Assembly (NCBI GenBank): GCA_012845835.1
Contig: JABAKD010000011.1
Span: 6,262,381-6,326,380 of the forward strand
DNA length: 64,000 nt
Origin: Undaria pinnatifida
Taxonomy: Eukaryota > Sar > Phaeophyceae > Laminariales > Alariaceae
Direction of reading: 5' to 3'
The notes under the pieces: model-generated
What the model saw: only the letters and a program-made list of their open reading frames with translations
What the model was told of the DNA's origin: nothing
Databases searched by the model: none
Part shown: positions 55,001 to 64,000 of the stretch, piece after piece
How the letters are laid out: each line of letters opens with the position of its first letter
Position numbering within the stretch: position 1 is the stretch's first letter
Position numbers and translations under genes: made by a program

Positions 55001-58000
55001 GTAAGTGGATAGCCAACGATGTTGTTCTCGAGGGTAGCATCCGTCAACTTGAGATTCCTGAGGGTACGACAAAGACGATGTACCCGACGAGACGATTCTT
55101 GAGGATGACGGGATAAAGGCCGAAATGGAGCTTGAAGAGGCTAACGACCTTGATGACCCAAGCCAACACTAGTGTAAGGTCTTTTGTAACGTATGTGAAA
55201 TGGAGTAATGGGGGGCGAGAGTGGTATTTTTAGTATATGTATGATGTGTTCCGGAAACCACGACCGTTGTGTCCTAGGTGTATTAAAGTAAAATACCTGA
55301 AATCTTGAACGAGGTTCTTCTCAAAAATGTGCAAGGTTCTTTTTTTTTTTTTCAGCTTGTGAGCATGGACCACATGCGATTAATCCAAAGCCTTCATTCA
55401 CCGTTTTTTTCCAAAGATTGCCATAGTTGTCGCTTAATTGGCACCGAACCGTATCCACGCCAGGGATGGTTTCAAGAAGTTGAGCAAAAAATCTCTCATA
55501 CTATGCTCCAAAACTCGCCGAGAGTATGTGATTTTCTCATCATGTTTTTGAAGCGTAAGCGCACAGCCTATTTAATCAGTCCAAGATGACATTCGCCAAT
55601 TTTTACCAAGAATTGCCGAGGTTGTCGCTTGGTTTGTCACCGAACCGCACCCACATTAGGGATGGTTTCAAGATTTTCAGCGGAAATTTCTAATGAATTC
55701 CTCCATATCTCCCCGCCCCCATGTTTGTTCCTTGATACTTCGATGTGTTTTTTTTTTTTAACGTGAGGGCATGAACTATGCGGTCAATCCAAGATATCGC
55801 TCAGCATTTTGCACAAAGAATTGCCTATGATGTGGCTTGTTTTCCACCAAACAGTAATAACAATGAAATAGTTGAACGAAATTGACCGGAATCTCCTCGA
55901 AAACTTATCGATGTGTGCACTTGGCTGTAAAGAGGCATCGACAAGGGCTGTGGTCGCAGATTTTTTTTTCTCACACTGTTTTTCGGCTTCTGGACAATCG
56001 TAGGTGTCGTCCCTTTTCCCCCCCGGTTCTTGCCTTCAGTTTTTATCGCGCATAAGGTTCAGCAATCCCACTGCCCGTCGAATTTCCATCAAGTGTTGCT
56101 AACTCACGCTCTCGCGCTTTCGCGAGTCGGTTTGTGCACAAGAAAAAATCCAAACGAATTCATACAACAATGCACACACGGCAGGGCTCGAACTCACGAA
56201 ACTGACCTATTCCAGGCTCGAGGATAACCTGATACGCCACCGGGCCGACCGGCATTTATAATCCCCTCTGTAAACGCCACGTCATTTCCAACCACCCGCA
56301 CGATCGTCTAGACCAGGCACCGCGCGTATAAAACACCCCTACATATATTTGGTCTCACAGCCGACTCTGGCTGTGAGATCAAAGATATGTAGGAGCTTGT
56401 TTTACGAGTGGTGCTAGGTCTAGACGATCGTGCGGGTGGTTGAAAAATAGGGGCCGTTTAAACTGAAGTTCATACTTGCCGGTCGACCCAGTGGCGTATC
56501 AGGTTTATCCTCGAGCCTGTAACAGAAGTGTCGAAATCAAATATGTAATTTAAATATTATTTCTGACCTAAACCTTCTAACCCCCCCCCTCTTCTCGCTC
56601 TCCTCTCCCTTGCTTGAACGCCTCACCTGATATCAAAATCCGGCAAATTAATAAACACTTCACGCACTGGATATCACCTCACTATCTTTTTAGAGCCATC
56701 CATGCCGCTGTTTCCCCCCCCCCCCTCCCGCACAATCGCCTAGACCTAGCACCACATGTATGAAAAAACCTCACCTCAAACCCTTGCTTTCCCCCCCCCC
56801 CCCCCCTCCCCCCCCCATCCAGCTCCGCCCTCTCTCTGGGCGGAGCCTCCCCTGTCCCATTGTTGTGCGCCTCCGCCCATTTACTTACTAATTGTACGAC
56901 TTGCCCCGTGAATAATCATAAATTGAGGCATTCTTTTCAAACCATCACATTTATCCTCTAAAAATGATGTAGTTTCAACGCACAGGTTTAGCTGCCCCAC
57001 GCACCCGACCCACGCCCCAACCTACCCCCCCCCCCTCCCCCCTAAAATACTGTTGCTTTTTTTTTCTTGTTTACTTGACCTGTCAAATTCAATATTCAAA
57101 AGGAATATTGAATAGCCTACGCTTTTTGATCAAAACCAGGCCCCAACGTCCTTCAAAATTTCCGCCCCCCCCGTCACCAGTTATTCGACTTACGGGATTC
57201 TCTTGATGAACATACAGCAGAACAGCAGTGCAGCAGTACGTACAGCACAGCGGAACACCACCCACCATGCACCCACAAACCTACCCAGTACAGCAGTGCA
57301 GCAATGCAGCAGTACCTAGAGCAATACACCTGACAGGCGAGCAGCAGCCGATTTGTTGGTTACAATGCTCTCGGGCTGGTTAGGCCAAGCCAAAAGCGCT
57401 CGCTTTGCCAATTCTGCGCACGGCGAGCGGCGACGGCTGGACGCTGCTGTGTTTGGTCCTGGTGTTGTGTACGCGATTGTGGTCTCGTGTCCATGGCTGT
57501 GTCCATGGCCCAAGTGGAAATAATTAGCAGGCAGAAGGAAATAACTCCAGTAGCATTCGTTGTTCAACATTTTTAGTCTTCCTCACAATATAGTCGGGAG
57601 TTCGAAAAAAAAAATTAGCAGGCAGCAACGGAGGAAAAGCGGGGGGGGCGCAAGCGAGCCGTCCCCGGGAGGGCGATTTCCACGCTCCCCCCTCGCCGAG
57701 GTGGGGCACCGACGGCCGTTCTTTCGCCGGCATGTCGTCGTAGTGCTGCTGTGCGGATAGGACGTGGCGGCACCGCGAGGCCGCCTGAGGCCGAGTGGAG
57801 CTCGGGAGTCGCCGCTTTTTTGGGGGGGGTGTTTTAACCAAGATATCCCTTAAAGATCCAAAACGTCACGACCACCTTTACGACCATCCTTGGCGTATTA
57901 TATAATGAGGATAGAAAAATATTTTTTCATTGGGAGAGAAAAGAACGTAACAGCAGTGCAGCCCGAGTTTTGATTTTTGTTTGACGATGGCTGACCCCAC

Positions 58001-59683
58001 GCTGTCTACCATTTGTGTTCTGCTTTTTCCCTGTTGTTAGACGCACATCAACCTGGTGGTGATCGGGCACGTAGATGCCGGGAAGTCGACGACGACCGGT
58101 CACCTCATCTACAAGTGCGGCGGTATCGACAAGCGTACCATCGAGAAGTTCGAGAAGGAGGCGGCCGAGCTCGGCAAGTCTTCGTTCAAGTACGCATGGG
58201 TGCTGGACAACCTCAAGGCCGAGCGCGAGCGCGGTATCACGATCGACATCGCCCTGTGGAAGTTCGAGTCCCCCAAGTACAACTTCACGGTGATCGACGC
58301 CCCCGGCCACCGCGACTTCATCAAGAACATGATCACGGGAACCTCGCAGGCCGACGTGGCGGTGCTGGTTGTGGCTTCCGGCGTGGGAGAGTTCGAGGCC
58401 GGTATCTCTAAGAACGGGCAGACCCGCGAGCACGCCCTGCTTGCGTTCACCCTGGGCGTGAAGCAGATGATCGTGTGCATCAACAAGATGGACGACTCGT
58501 CGGTGATGTACGGCGAGTCCCGCTACACGGAGATCAAGGAGGAGGTGGCGACCTACCTGAAGAAGGTGGGCTACAAACCCGTGAAGATCCCGTTCGTGCC
58601 TATCTCTGGCTGGGCAGGCGACAACATGATCGACAAGTCGCCCAACATGCCGTGGTACAAGGGCCCCTACCTGCTGGAGGCGCTGGACACGATGAAGGAG
58701 CCCACGCGCCCCACGGACAAGCCCCTCCGCCTGCCCCTCCAGGACGTGTACAAGATCGGCGGCATCGGCACTGTGCCGGTGGGCCGTGTCGAGACGGGCG
58801 CCCTTAAGCCCGGTATGGTGGTGACCTTCGCCCCCGTCATGCTTGACACCGAAGTCAAGTCGGTCGAGATGCACCACGAGGCGCTCGCGGAGGCCGTGCC
58901 CGGGGACAACGTCGGCTTCAACGTCAAGAACGTCTCGGTCAAGGATATCCGCCGTGGATACGTGGCCGGTGACTCGAAGAGGGACCCCCCCCGTGGCGCT
59001 TCCATGTTCAACGCACAGGTTAGTGGTTTTGTATGTGCGTTCATTGCAATGTGAGGGGTGTTGTACGAGGTGTAGTGTGTGCTTGTACACTGGGTTGGTC
59101 GTGGACAGTCGTTTTTTCTATTTTCTGGGTGGTGGAAGATAGGCGCGCGCGCGTCGTATTGTTCCCCAACTTGAACGAAGTCGCGGTGGCTTGCTCATAT
59201 TGAAACAACGACATCACAAAGCGATTGATATGGTTCCGTATACTTGATGGTCACCTCACGTAAACATGGCCTCTCTTTTGCTCCCTTTTCCTCTTTTTTT
59301 TTTGTTGTCCCTCCCGCTCCCCTCGCCGATTTTTCTTGTTTTGGATACTACAGGTTATCGTGATGAACCACCCCGGGCAGATCTCGAACGGTTACGCCCC
59401 GGTGCTGGACTGCCACACCGCTCACGTGGCGTGCAAGTTCAAGGAGATCACCCAGAAGATGGACAGGCGTTCTGGTAAGGTGATGGAGGAGAACCCCAAG
59501 TTCGTGAAGACGGGTGACGCGTGCATGGTGAACATGGAGCCTTCCAAGCCCATGTGCGTGGAGTCCTTCCAGGAGTACCCGCCCCTCGGACGTTTCGCCG
59601 TGCGCGACATGCGTCAGACGGTCGCCGTGGGCGTCATCAAGTCCGTCGCGAAGAAGGAGGTCACCAAGAAGGGCAAGAAGTAG
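51994..59683 (+). CDS. EF1A: Translation elongation factor EF-1alpha, copy 2 (3 exons)
   Basis: Same GTPase as copy 1, divergently transcribed from it. Coding sequence: exon 1 51994-52008 (MVKEK), exon 2 58041-59018, exon 3 59354-59683 with TAG at 59681-59683. Intron 1 is 6,032 bp (GTGAGG...TTGTTAG) and intron 2 335 bp (GTTAGT...CTACAG), all phase 0. The 440-aa product is identical to that of copy 1, and exons 2 and 3 appear identical in nucleotides as well, while intron 2 differs at scattered bases. Homology stops at the stop codon and about 60 bp upstream of exon 2. That pattern suggests the exon 2-3 block is kept identical by gene conversion. Frames in exon 2 on other strands and phases are shadows. 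Confidence 0.95.
54246..54445 (-). mobile_element. SINE-B, poly(A)-tailed retroposon, copy 2
   Basis: 200 bp, minus-strand A-run at its low-coordinate end, flanked by the exact 9-bp duplication TTTACTTTT (54237-54245, 54446-54454). The other palindrome arm has the unoccupied site (TTTACTTTA in complement), which proves a recent insertion into one arm. It matches 17397-17637 without that copy's internal A/T run. Confidence 0.9.
54584..54892 (-). pseudogene. C-terminal ORF remnant in the left palindrome arm
   Basis: Reads from the palindrome centre to a TAG at 54584-54586. It shows [20 protein letters not shown], then [20 protein letters not shown], and an acidic tail ending QQNLEL. It looks like the C-terminus of a real protein cut at the centre. 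The right arm encodes the same residues but is broken by frameshifts after HSIG. I recognise no family; an element-borne gene is likely from the context. Confidence 0.5.
55984..56254 (-). mobile_element. SINE-A, tRNA-derived SINE, copy 2
   Basis: Head ATGCCGGTCGG on the minus strand, A box TGGCGTATCAGG (56228-56239), B box GAGTTCGAGCC (56185-56195), body and pyrimidine-rich end as in copy 1. Confidence 0.85.
56283..56450. repeat. Palindrome of R1 end modules
   Basis: CCAACCACCCGCACGATCGT on the left and ACGATCGTGCGGGTGGTTG on the right mirror each other around CTCACAGCC/GGCTGTGAG at about 56360-56373. Arms of about 80 bp, only a few bases of spacer. Confidence 0.85.
56474..56522 (+). mobile_element. 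SINE-A head fragment
   Basis: TTGCCGGTCGACCCAGTGGC and GTATCAGGTTTATCCTCGAG match the A-box end of SINE-A. Truncated before the B box and sitting inside an R1 module. Confidence 0.75.
56530..57200 (-). repeat. R1 composite repeat, inverted and diverged
   Basis: CTGACCTAAACCTTCTAACC, ATCGCCTAGACCTAGCACCA and AACGTCCTTCAAAATTTCCG follow the order of copy C with more substitutions and shorter C-runs. Confidence 0.75.
57220..57325 (+). repeat. Imperfect CAGCAG-rich repeat
   Basis: ACAGCAGTGCAGCAGTAC-like units recur on either side of a short unique stretch. Confidence 0.6.
57326..57980. other. No recognisable exon in the end of intron 1
   Basis: Includes a GC-rich block (57640-57800). Frames on the minus strand lack family resemblance. 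Confidence 0.35.
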
Positions 59684-60697
59684 CTATCTTGCCATCATTG
59701 CTTGGAAGATCACGCATGGCTTGGGGAGGTAATAATCGGCGGCCGGAAACGGCTGCTTTTTGATTGCGCCATCGATTCAGGATTGGCCACCTCGTCTTCG
59801 GTTTTCTTCCCTCTCTGTTTTCAGTCTAGCCCGGCGTTTGAAGGGGAGGGGGCGGCTTTGAAATCATCAGACTGCTGTAGTTGGTATAGTGTTTTTTTCC
59901 CCGGAAAGGAAAATATGCGACGTCCGTGGTTGGTGTACCACCGCGGGTACCGGATACGGCGGCCTCGCCGTCTCTTAGAGGCGGTGGGGGGCGATGTCAG
60001 TCGCGGTGTCTGTTAGAGTGAATGCGTTGCGTTTCACTGCTTCTTCCCTTGGGGTTTTGGGGAGGTGGATGCTTAGGTGGGTAGGGTAAATAAATTTTCT
60101 ATGCAAGGTCGAGAAAGTATTCTAGCGTGGTTCGTTTCTGTTGGAGCGAATTTTAAACTAGGTGTTTGTTGGTCTTGCTTAGTTCTGTTCACTTTTGTTA
60201 CCCTTCACTTGCAGTCAATTTGAGCGCTCCTTGTTGTGGCTTTTCCTTGTGTGGTTAGTTGGTGCCCAATGCGCTTCCAGCTTTTGTACGGCTGGTGCCA
60301 AGAGCTTGTGATGGGGAGGACAATATTGCTGGTGCTTGTTTGTGTGTCCCGCTGTCGTATGCCGGCGACGGCAGAAGACGGATTGATTTGTTGGGGAAAT
60401 GAAGAAACTCACGTGCAACTATACATCGTTTGTTAACCTTTCGTGGGTGAGACAAAAGGCGCCTCCGCTCCCGTTTTGAACTTGGCATGTTTTTTTCATG
60501 AACTTACTCGTGCGTCGTGGGAATTTGTAAGCATGTTACGTAAGAGCTTTGCGGCGGTATCATTCTCTTGTCTCTATGCGTCATTTCGTTGTCCACTGTG
60601 TAACAGCTTGAACAAGCGGTTGAAAATTCAAAGTGCTTGCTGAAATTAAAAAAAGTGTCTTGTGTAGTTTCTTTTCCTCGCTCTTCGTGAGCCCGCA
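59684..60697 (+). other. 3' UTR and downstream flank of EF-1alpha copy 2
   Basis: No similarity to the 3' flank of copy 1. No polyadenylation site can be fixed from sequence alone. Confidence 0.4.
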
Positions 60698-60781
60698 TTA
60701 ACCCCTTCAGAGCCCATGAACCCCTCTCTATACTACTAATAGATCCAAATAATTTCGTCCCTAAAAAGGGTTTTCAGTTAA
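60698..60781. mobile_element. MITE3 copy
   Basis: TTAACCCCTTCAGAGCCC on the left, AAAAAGGGTTTTCAGTTAA on the right, inverted relative to the 24.6-kb copy. Confidence 0.75.
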
Positions 60782-61460
60782 CGTTTAGCTGATATATTAC
60801 GTTTCCATATATCCACAAGTAGCACCACCGGTGTCCGTGCTGATGCCTCGTCGAGGGTAACGAAGTACGAGACAGATATTAAAAACACGAGGTTACAGGG
60901 CCTTGCACCGCCAACCGTAATGCACATCAGGACAAATCGTATGTAAGCCAGCACAAGAATATTTGCAAGACTTAACAACTGGAGAGGGAAACGGGAAAGC
61001 ACGACATAATAGCAAACGGTACACTATAATATCAAGAAGCAGATGAGAACTCGCACTCGTACGTACATGCTGGGTGCCGAAACTTGAAAGTTGGAACGGT
61101 ACGTGACTCGAAAGGAAAACCTGTTTCTTTTGTGTATGTAAATATAACACCTGTTATTCATGTTAGTGTGGCGTCTCCCCGTTTTTTTTAACATTTCATC
61201 TTTCGTGAGGATCAAATATATGGCTAACGCGCGAGAACGACCTTCTGGAAATTTTGTGAAATAACTGTGGTCTATATTAGAGCAACGTAAACGTACCACG
61301 CACCTTGCGAAGTTGAGTTTCAAACATTCAGTCGGTCGTACTCACAGCCTGACGTTTCTTAATTTTCTCCATGAAAATCCTCATTGTGTAGGGGTTTTGG
61401 GGCGCGCCTTGAAGACTTTGCCAATGATTGACTGCAGTATCAGGAACTTGCGATTATTCT
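60782..61460. other. No recognisable gene
   Basis: AT-rich with short frames only. Confidence 0.4.
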
Positions 61461-61461
61461 A

Positions 61462-62343
61462 TTGGTCCGTGCACAAGGCCATTTATTTGTAAAGTCACGT
61501 TTTGGACCATTGTTAAGATACGGGAGCAACCTTTTCTATTTGGATCTCCCTTCCGACCTGCCCGGTTCGGACGCTCGTCGGCGTGTGGCCATCGAGCGCT
61601 GCAAACCCTGTGCCAACCATCACGACAGCGGGGACATGCCCAAATACCGACCGGCGGGGCTGACACAGTACGTGCTCGACAAATTGTCCAAGAAGTTCCC
61701 GCCGTACCACGTCACTCAAGACGACGTTTCGACTCCCCTCCAACGGCTGGAGGTGGAGCAGATCACTGGTCATCAGTCGGTACGGGAGCGAGGTGGCGTC
61801 ATCGCGGTGCTATACAAGACGCATTGGGCGCGACTCTCCGAACCTTCCTGGGAGCGGGAAATGGACCTTCACCTCTCCTGCTCCCACATCTTGCGTTATT
61901 GGGCCGGAACCCCGGACCAGCACCGCCAAACCAACCGCCTCTACCGCCGAATGCGGATCGGGGCGACACAGCGTGAGCTCTCCCGCAACAACGGGGAACG
62001 TTTCCTAGCGCCGGGCTACGCCTGTGTTCCCCACGCCGATTGACTCCGTCGCTACCACTCGCAGTACTCCTCTAAGGGAGCCCACCTTTGGTGCAAGGGA
62101 GACGATGGGTTATGGCGGCTTGGAAAAATCAGCGCGAGCACTACCGAGGACAAGGTATACCTGGTCCGCTTTCTGGACGACCCGGGACCGATTAAACTTC
62201 CTCTTCCCCCGGCGCGCTACACGACTTCGACGGGAGCCGTACGAATCTCTTCGTGCTTGCAAGTTCACATCGCCAGTGCGTTTCCTCGGGGAATCCAACA
62301 TAACAACGTAGATGAATCTCGAGGCGCGGCCGTGGCTAGTTGA
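61462..62343 (+). pseudogene. Ty3/gypsy-like retrotransposon pol, C-terminal part
   Basis: A continuous frame with one stop. It contains a segment RLEVEQITGHQSV..GGVIAVLY followed by THWARLSEPSWEREMDLHLS and ILRYW, which has the layout of the chromodomain-like tail of gypsy integrases (W..SWE). It then reads RQTNRLYRRMRIGATQREL and, beyond the stop, a KGAHLWCKGDDGLWRLGKIS segment and YLVRFLDDPGP, a Tudor-like pattern. The TGA at 62041-62043 falls between HAD and LRRY, likely a TGG tryptophan codon lost by one base. The 5' side is truncated near 61480: polymerase, RNase H and the integrase core are missing. The frame ends with TGA at 62341. Confidence 0.7.
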
Positions 62344-63127
62344 CTTCCAAGTCGCCACCGCTCCTTGACAGTTCTTCAAGTTTTGGGGTTATGAGGTTTG
62401 AGTCTGTCTTTGGGTTGTTCGTAGTAGTGTCTTGAGGGTCTTTCCATTTTTGTTTTCTTTCTGTCCTGCCGAACCCCCTGCTCAGTGCCGGGCCAGGGTT
62501 CGGGCAAAACGCCGCTATCTGAGGCGCAAGGCTGTCGCTTTTTCGTCATTGTCCAATTTCGCCCTGCCGACGCCCTCCTCAGCCTAGAGCTGGGTGGCGA
62601 CCAGGGTACCCTGTTCGCGCGTAACGTGGTACAGGGCTATGTACGGGTCTGTGTGTCATATTTTATCTTTTGTGTGTTGTATTTGTTCTACTTTGTTTGA
62701 TCGACTAAAAACTTCCCGCCCTCGCGGGGCTGTAGGTGTTGCCACCTTCCATCCCGGGTATTTGCCTTTTCCTCGTCTAACCCCCCGCCTTGCCGATGGC
62801 CCGCGGGAGTTTTTTCGCATGACTTCTCCCTTGTGTTAGCGCCTGTGTTCCCCTCCATATGGACGAGGGCTCGCCTTGCCATGGTACCTTTTCTGTGGTT
62901 TGTTTGACGTAGAGCCTTTCCTGCCCCCCCCCGCCACACCGGCGGCACACGGCAGGTTTTTGATGGGTGACTTTTGCCTTGTTGTAGGGTCTGCGTTTCT
63001 TTTAACTGCTTTTCTTCGCTTGTTCCTGGCTCCATAGCCAGACGGTTAGAGGTGTGGGAGTGGGTTTTGAGGAGCCGCATCTTCGACTCATGGTCTAGTT
63101 CGTAGAACCGGAGTTTCCCCGAATCTC
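62344..63127. other. Probable non-coding 3' region of the gypsy-like element
   Basis: GC-rich, with GTGCCGGGCCAGGGTTCGGG and similar repeats of CCCTGCCGACGCCC. No frame of note. Confidence 0.4.
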
Positions 63128-63516
63128 TGTAATGGAGTGCCCTCCTTACAAGGATAGTTTATAGATTCGACGTGAAACCATGTCATGGTTGAGGTGAAAC
63201 CACGTGACATTAGATGTCACATTCACGTCAACGGCATCATAGATGGGCGATAATGTAGGTGACGATGATGGGACAAGCAGGACGCCCCACATCTCACTAT
63301 CTGCTCTACCTGCTCTACTTGCTCTGCCCTGCGCCACCGTGTGCCAAGGGCCTATGTTGTCTGTCTCTTAGAGTTCAATGTAGAGGAAATAATGTATAAG
63401 CTTTGAGTCTATCCAGCGAGCCAGGAGGAGAGACCAAACAAGGGCACCGGAACCCATGAGGAGCACGCTTCCCAACACCGACCAACCACGCATCCCCCAC
63501 TCGGAGTACCACTACA
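63128..63516 (+). mobile_element. LTR, ~389 bp
   Basis: Begins TGTAATGG and ends CCACTACA, short inverted termini with TG...CA. The end is fixed by the primer-binding site two bases later. A TATA-like GTATAAGC (63391-63398) could be its promoter. The start is less sure because no clear polypurine tract precedes it. Confidence 0.55.
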
Positions 63517-63518
63517 AT

Positions 63519-63536
63519 TGGCGTCGTCGGCAGGAC
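63519..63536 (+). other. Retrotransposon primer-binding site
   Basis: TGGCGTCGTCGGCAGGAC starts with the TGG that pairs with a tRNA 3' CCA. It is shared with 7407-7424 (one mismatch) and, inverted, 38946-38963 (one mismatch). The primer tRNA would end GTCCTGCCGACGACGCCA. Confidence 0.75.
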
Positions 63537-64000
63537 ACACAGCGACGACTACCACAGCGTGTATCGCCGAAGCGGCACCCATCAGGCCAGTGCCGCGGTG
63601 GTTACCGAATACCATGCCACCGCGACTGCAGCCCTTTGTGCCCCACCCCCCCCATCTGAGCCACGACTACCGTCCCAACCGACACGTTGCTGCTCACATC
63701 CCAACCCCGGCTCCCATAGCCGCCCACCCCACGCGGCGGCGTCTATCACCACAACGGTTCAAAATCGCCCGCCCATCACCGCGCTTAACCCCCTGCGCCC
63801 AATCGCCCCTGCTTTTGTTTGCTGGTACTTGCTCACAACTGCATCCGGCGCGCCCACGGTCTCGACCAGGCGGCACCCAAAGACACCCCTGTCTGCGGTA
63901 ATTTTTTTTTTTTTTTTCGGTTATTGGCCACGTCGTATCTACCCAACTACGACTCATGTCGGCATCGTTAGACGCTCCGTCTGCGGCAATCTGCCGGTTC
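63537..64000 (+). mobile_element. Start of an LTR retrotransposon internal region, cut by the window end
   Basis: Downstream of the primer-binding site, where leader and gag are expected. A Pro/Arg/His-rich frame (about 63614-63901) is open but unconvincing as gag. A T-run at 63904-63918 breaks the region. Confidence 0.4.

Larger units (their letters stand above)
53755..55795. repeat. Giant imperfect palindrome (foldback-like), ~2 kb
   Basis: The exact centre is 54892/54893, in CTTCCACACGTGTGGAAG, with no spacer. The left arm matches the complement of the right arm out to at least TCACGTT (about 53778) and AACGTGA (about 55765). Paired landmarks: GGACACAACGGTCGTGGTTT / AAACCACGACCGTTGTGTCC and AAATTTCCGCTGAAAATCTT / AAGATTTTCAGCGGAAATTT. 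Each arm also holds two tandem ~200-bp subunits (CTTGAAACC.TCCCTGG.GTGG). The left arm is longer only because SINE-B (54246-54445) is inserted. Confidence 0.9.
52009..58040 (+). other. EF-1alpha copy 2, intron 1 (6,032 bp)
   Basis: Donor GTGAGG, acceptor CTGTTGTTAG. Contains the ~2-kb palindrome, SINE-A and SINE-B copies and inverted R1 modules. A 97-codon frame (52994-53287, +) is compositionally plausible but unrecognised and includes a 33-bp tandem duplication (about 53187-53253). Confidence 0.85.

Noticed and set aside
59702-60016. 104-codon frame just after EF-1alpha copy 2
   Set aside because: It lies in the expected 3' UTR, has no counterpart after copy 1 and no family resemblance.
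63518-63901. gag gene of the terminal retrotransposon
   Set aside because: The position fits, but the frame is Pro/His/Arg-rich without capsid-like or zinc-knuckle motifs, so I annotate only the region, not a gene.

Overview
This is a nuclear window from a photosynthetic-stramenopile-like eukaryote, most likely a brown alga. The case rests on two EF-1alpha genes with GT-AG introns and a stramenopile-type protein (starting MVKEK), very long introns, very low gene density, and Pol III tRNA genes ending in T-runs. Nothing looks bacterial, organellar or like an intact virus. The lineage call is inference from the protein and the architecture, not from a search.

Layout. 0-23 kb is mostly repeats: tandem arrays with C/G tracts, MITE families and a tRNA-derived SINE. 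Two candidate protein genes lie here: the last exons of a METTL21-like methyltransferase (3.2-3.9 kb, +) and a glutamine/glutamate-rich coiled-coil protein (13.7-14.4 kb, -). A decayed non-LTR retrotransposon occupies 19.1-21.6 kb. 23-36 kb holds two identical tRNA-Cys(GCA) genes, a tRNA-Cys-derived pseudogene, three long copies (about 1.1-1.7 kb) and several fragments of a G-tract-bearing composite repeat (called R1 here), and a long (TTAGTG)n array. 38.6-39.7 kb holds a nested set: a MITE carrying a complete 398-bp miniature LTR retrotransposon (TRIM) and a TTAA-flanked MITE. 43.0-59.7 kb is the functional core: two divergent, head-to-head EF-1alpha genes encoding the same 440-residue protein. 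Each has a 5-codon first exon, a giant first intron (5.5 and 6.0 kb) and a short second intron (336 and 335 bp). Those long introns hold a ~2-kb palindrome, a ~320-bp hairpin, a SINE and many MITEs. 60-64 kb ends with the 3' part of a Ty3/gypsy-like pol, then an LTR and primer-binding site that open a second element running off the window.

Family names used below are mine. MITE1: ~300 bp, TIR near GACGCGTGCTACGATA. MITE2: ~260 bp, TIR near TGATTCTACGATAGCC. MITE3: ~90 bp, TTAACCCC...GGGGTTAA. MITE4: hAT-like, (GGGTC)n-rich. SINE-A: tRNA-derived. SINE-B: poly(A)-tailed retroposon. R1: composite G-tract repeat. R6 and R8: other dispersed repeats. Boundaries were read by eye and are good to roughly 5-20 bases unless target duplications are quoted.
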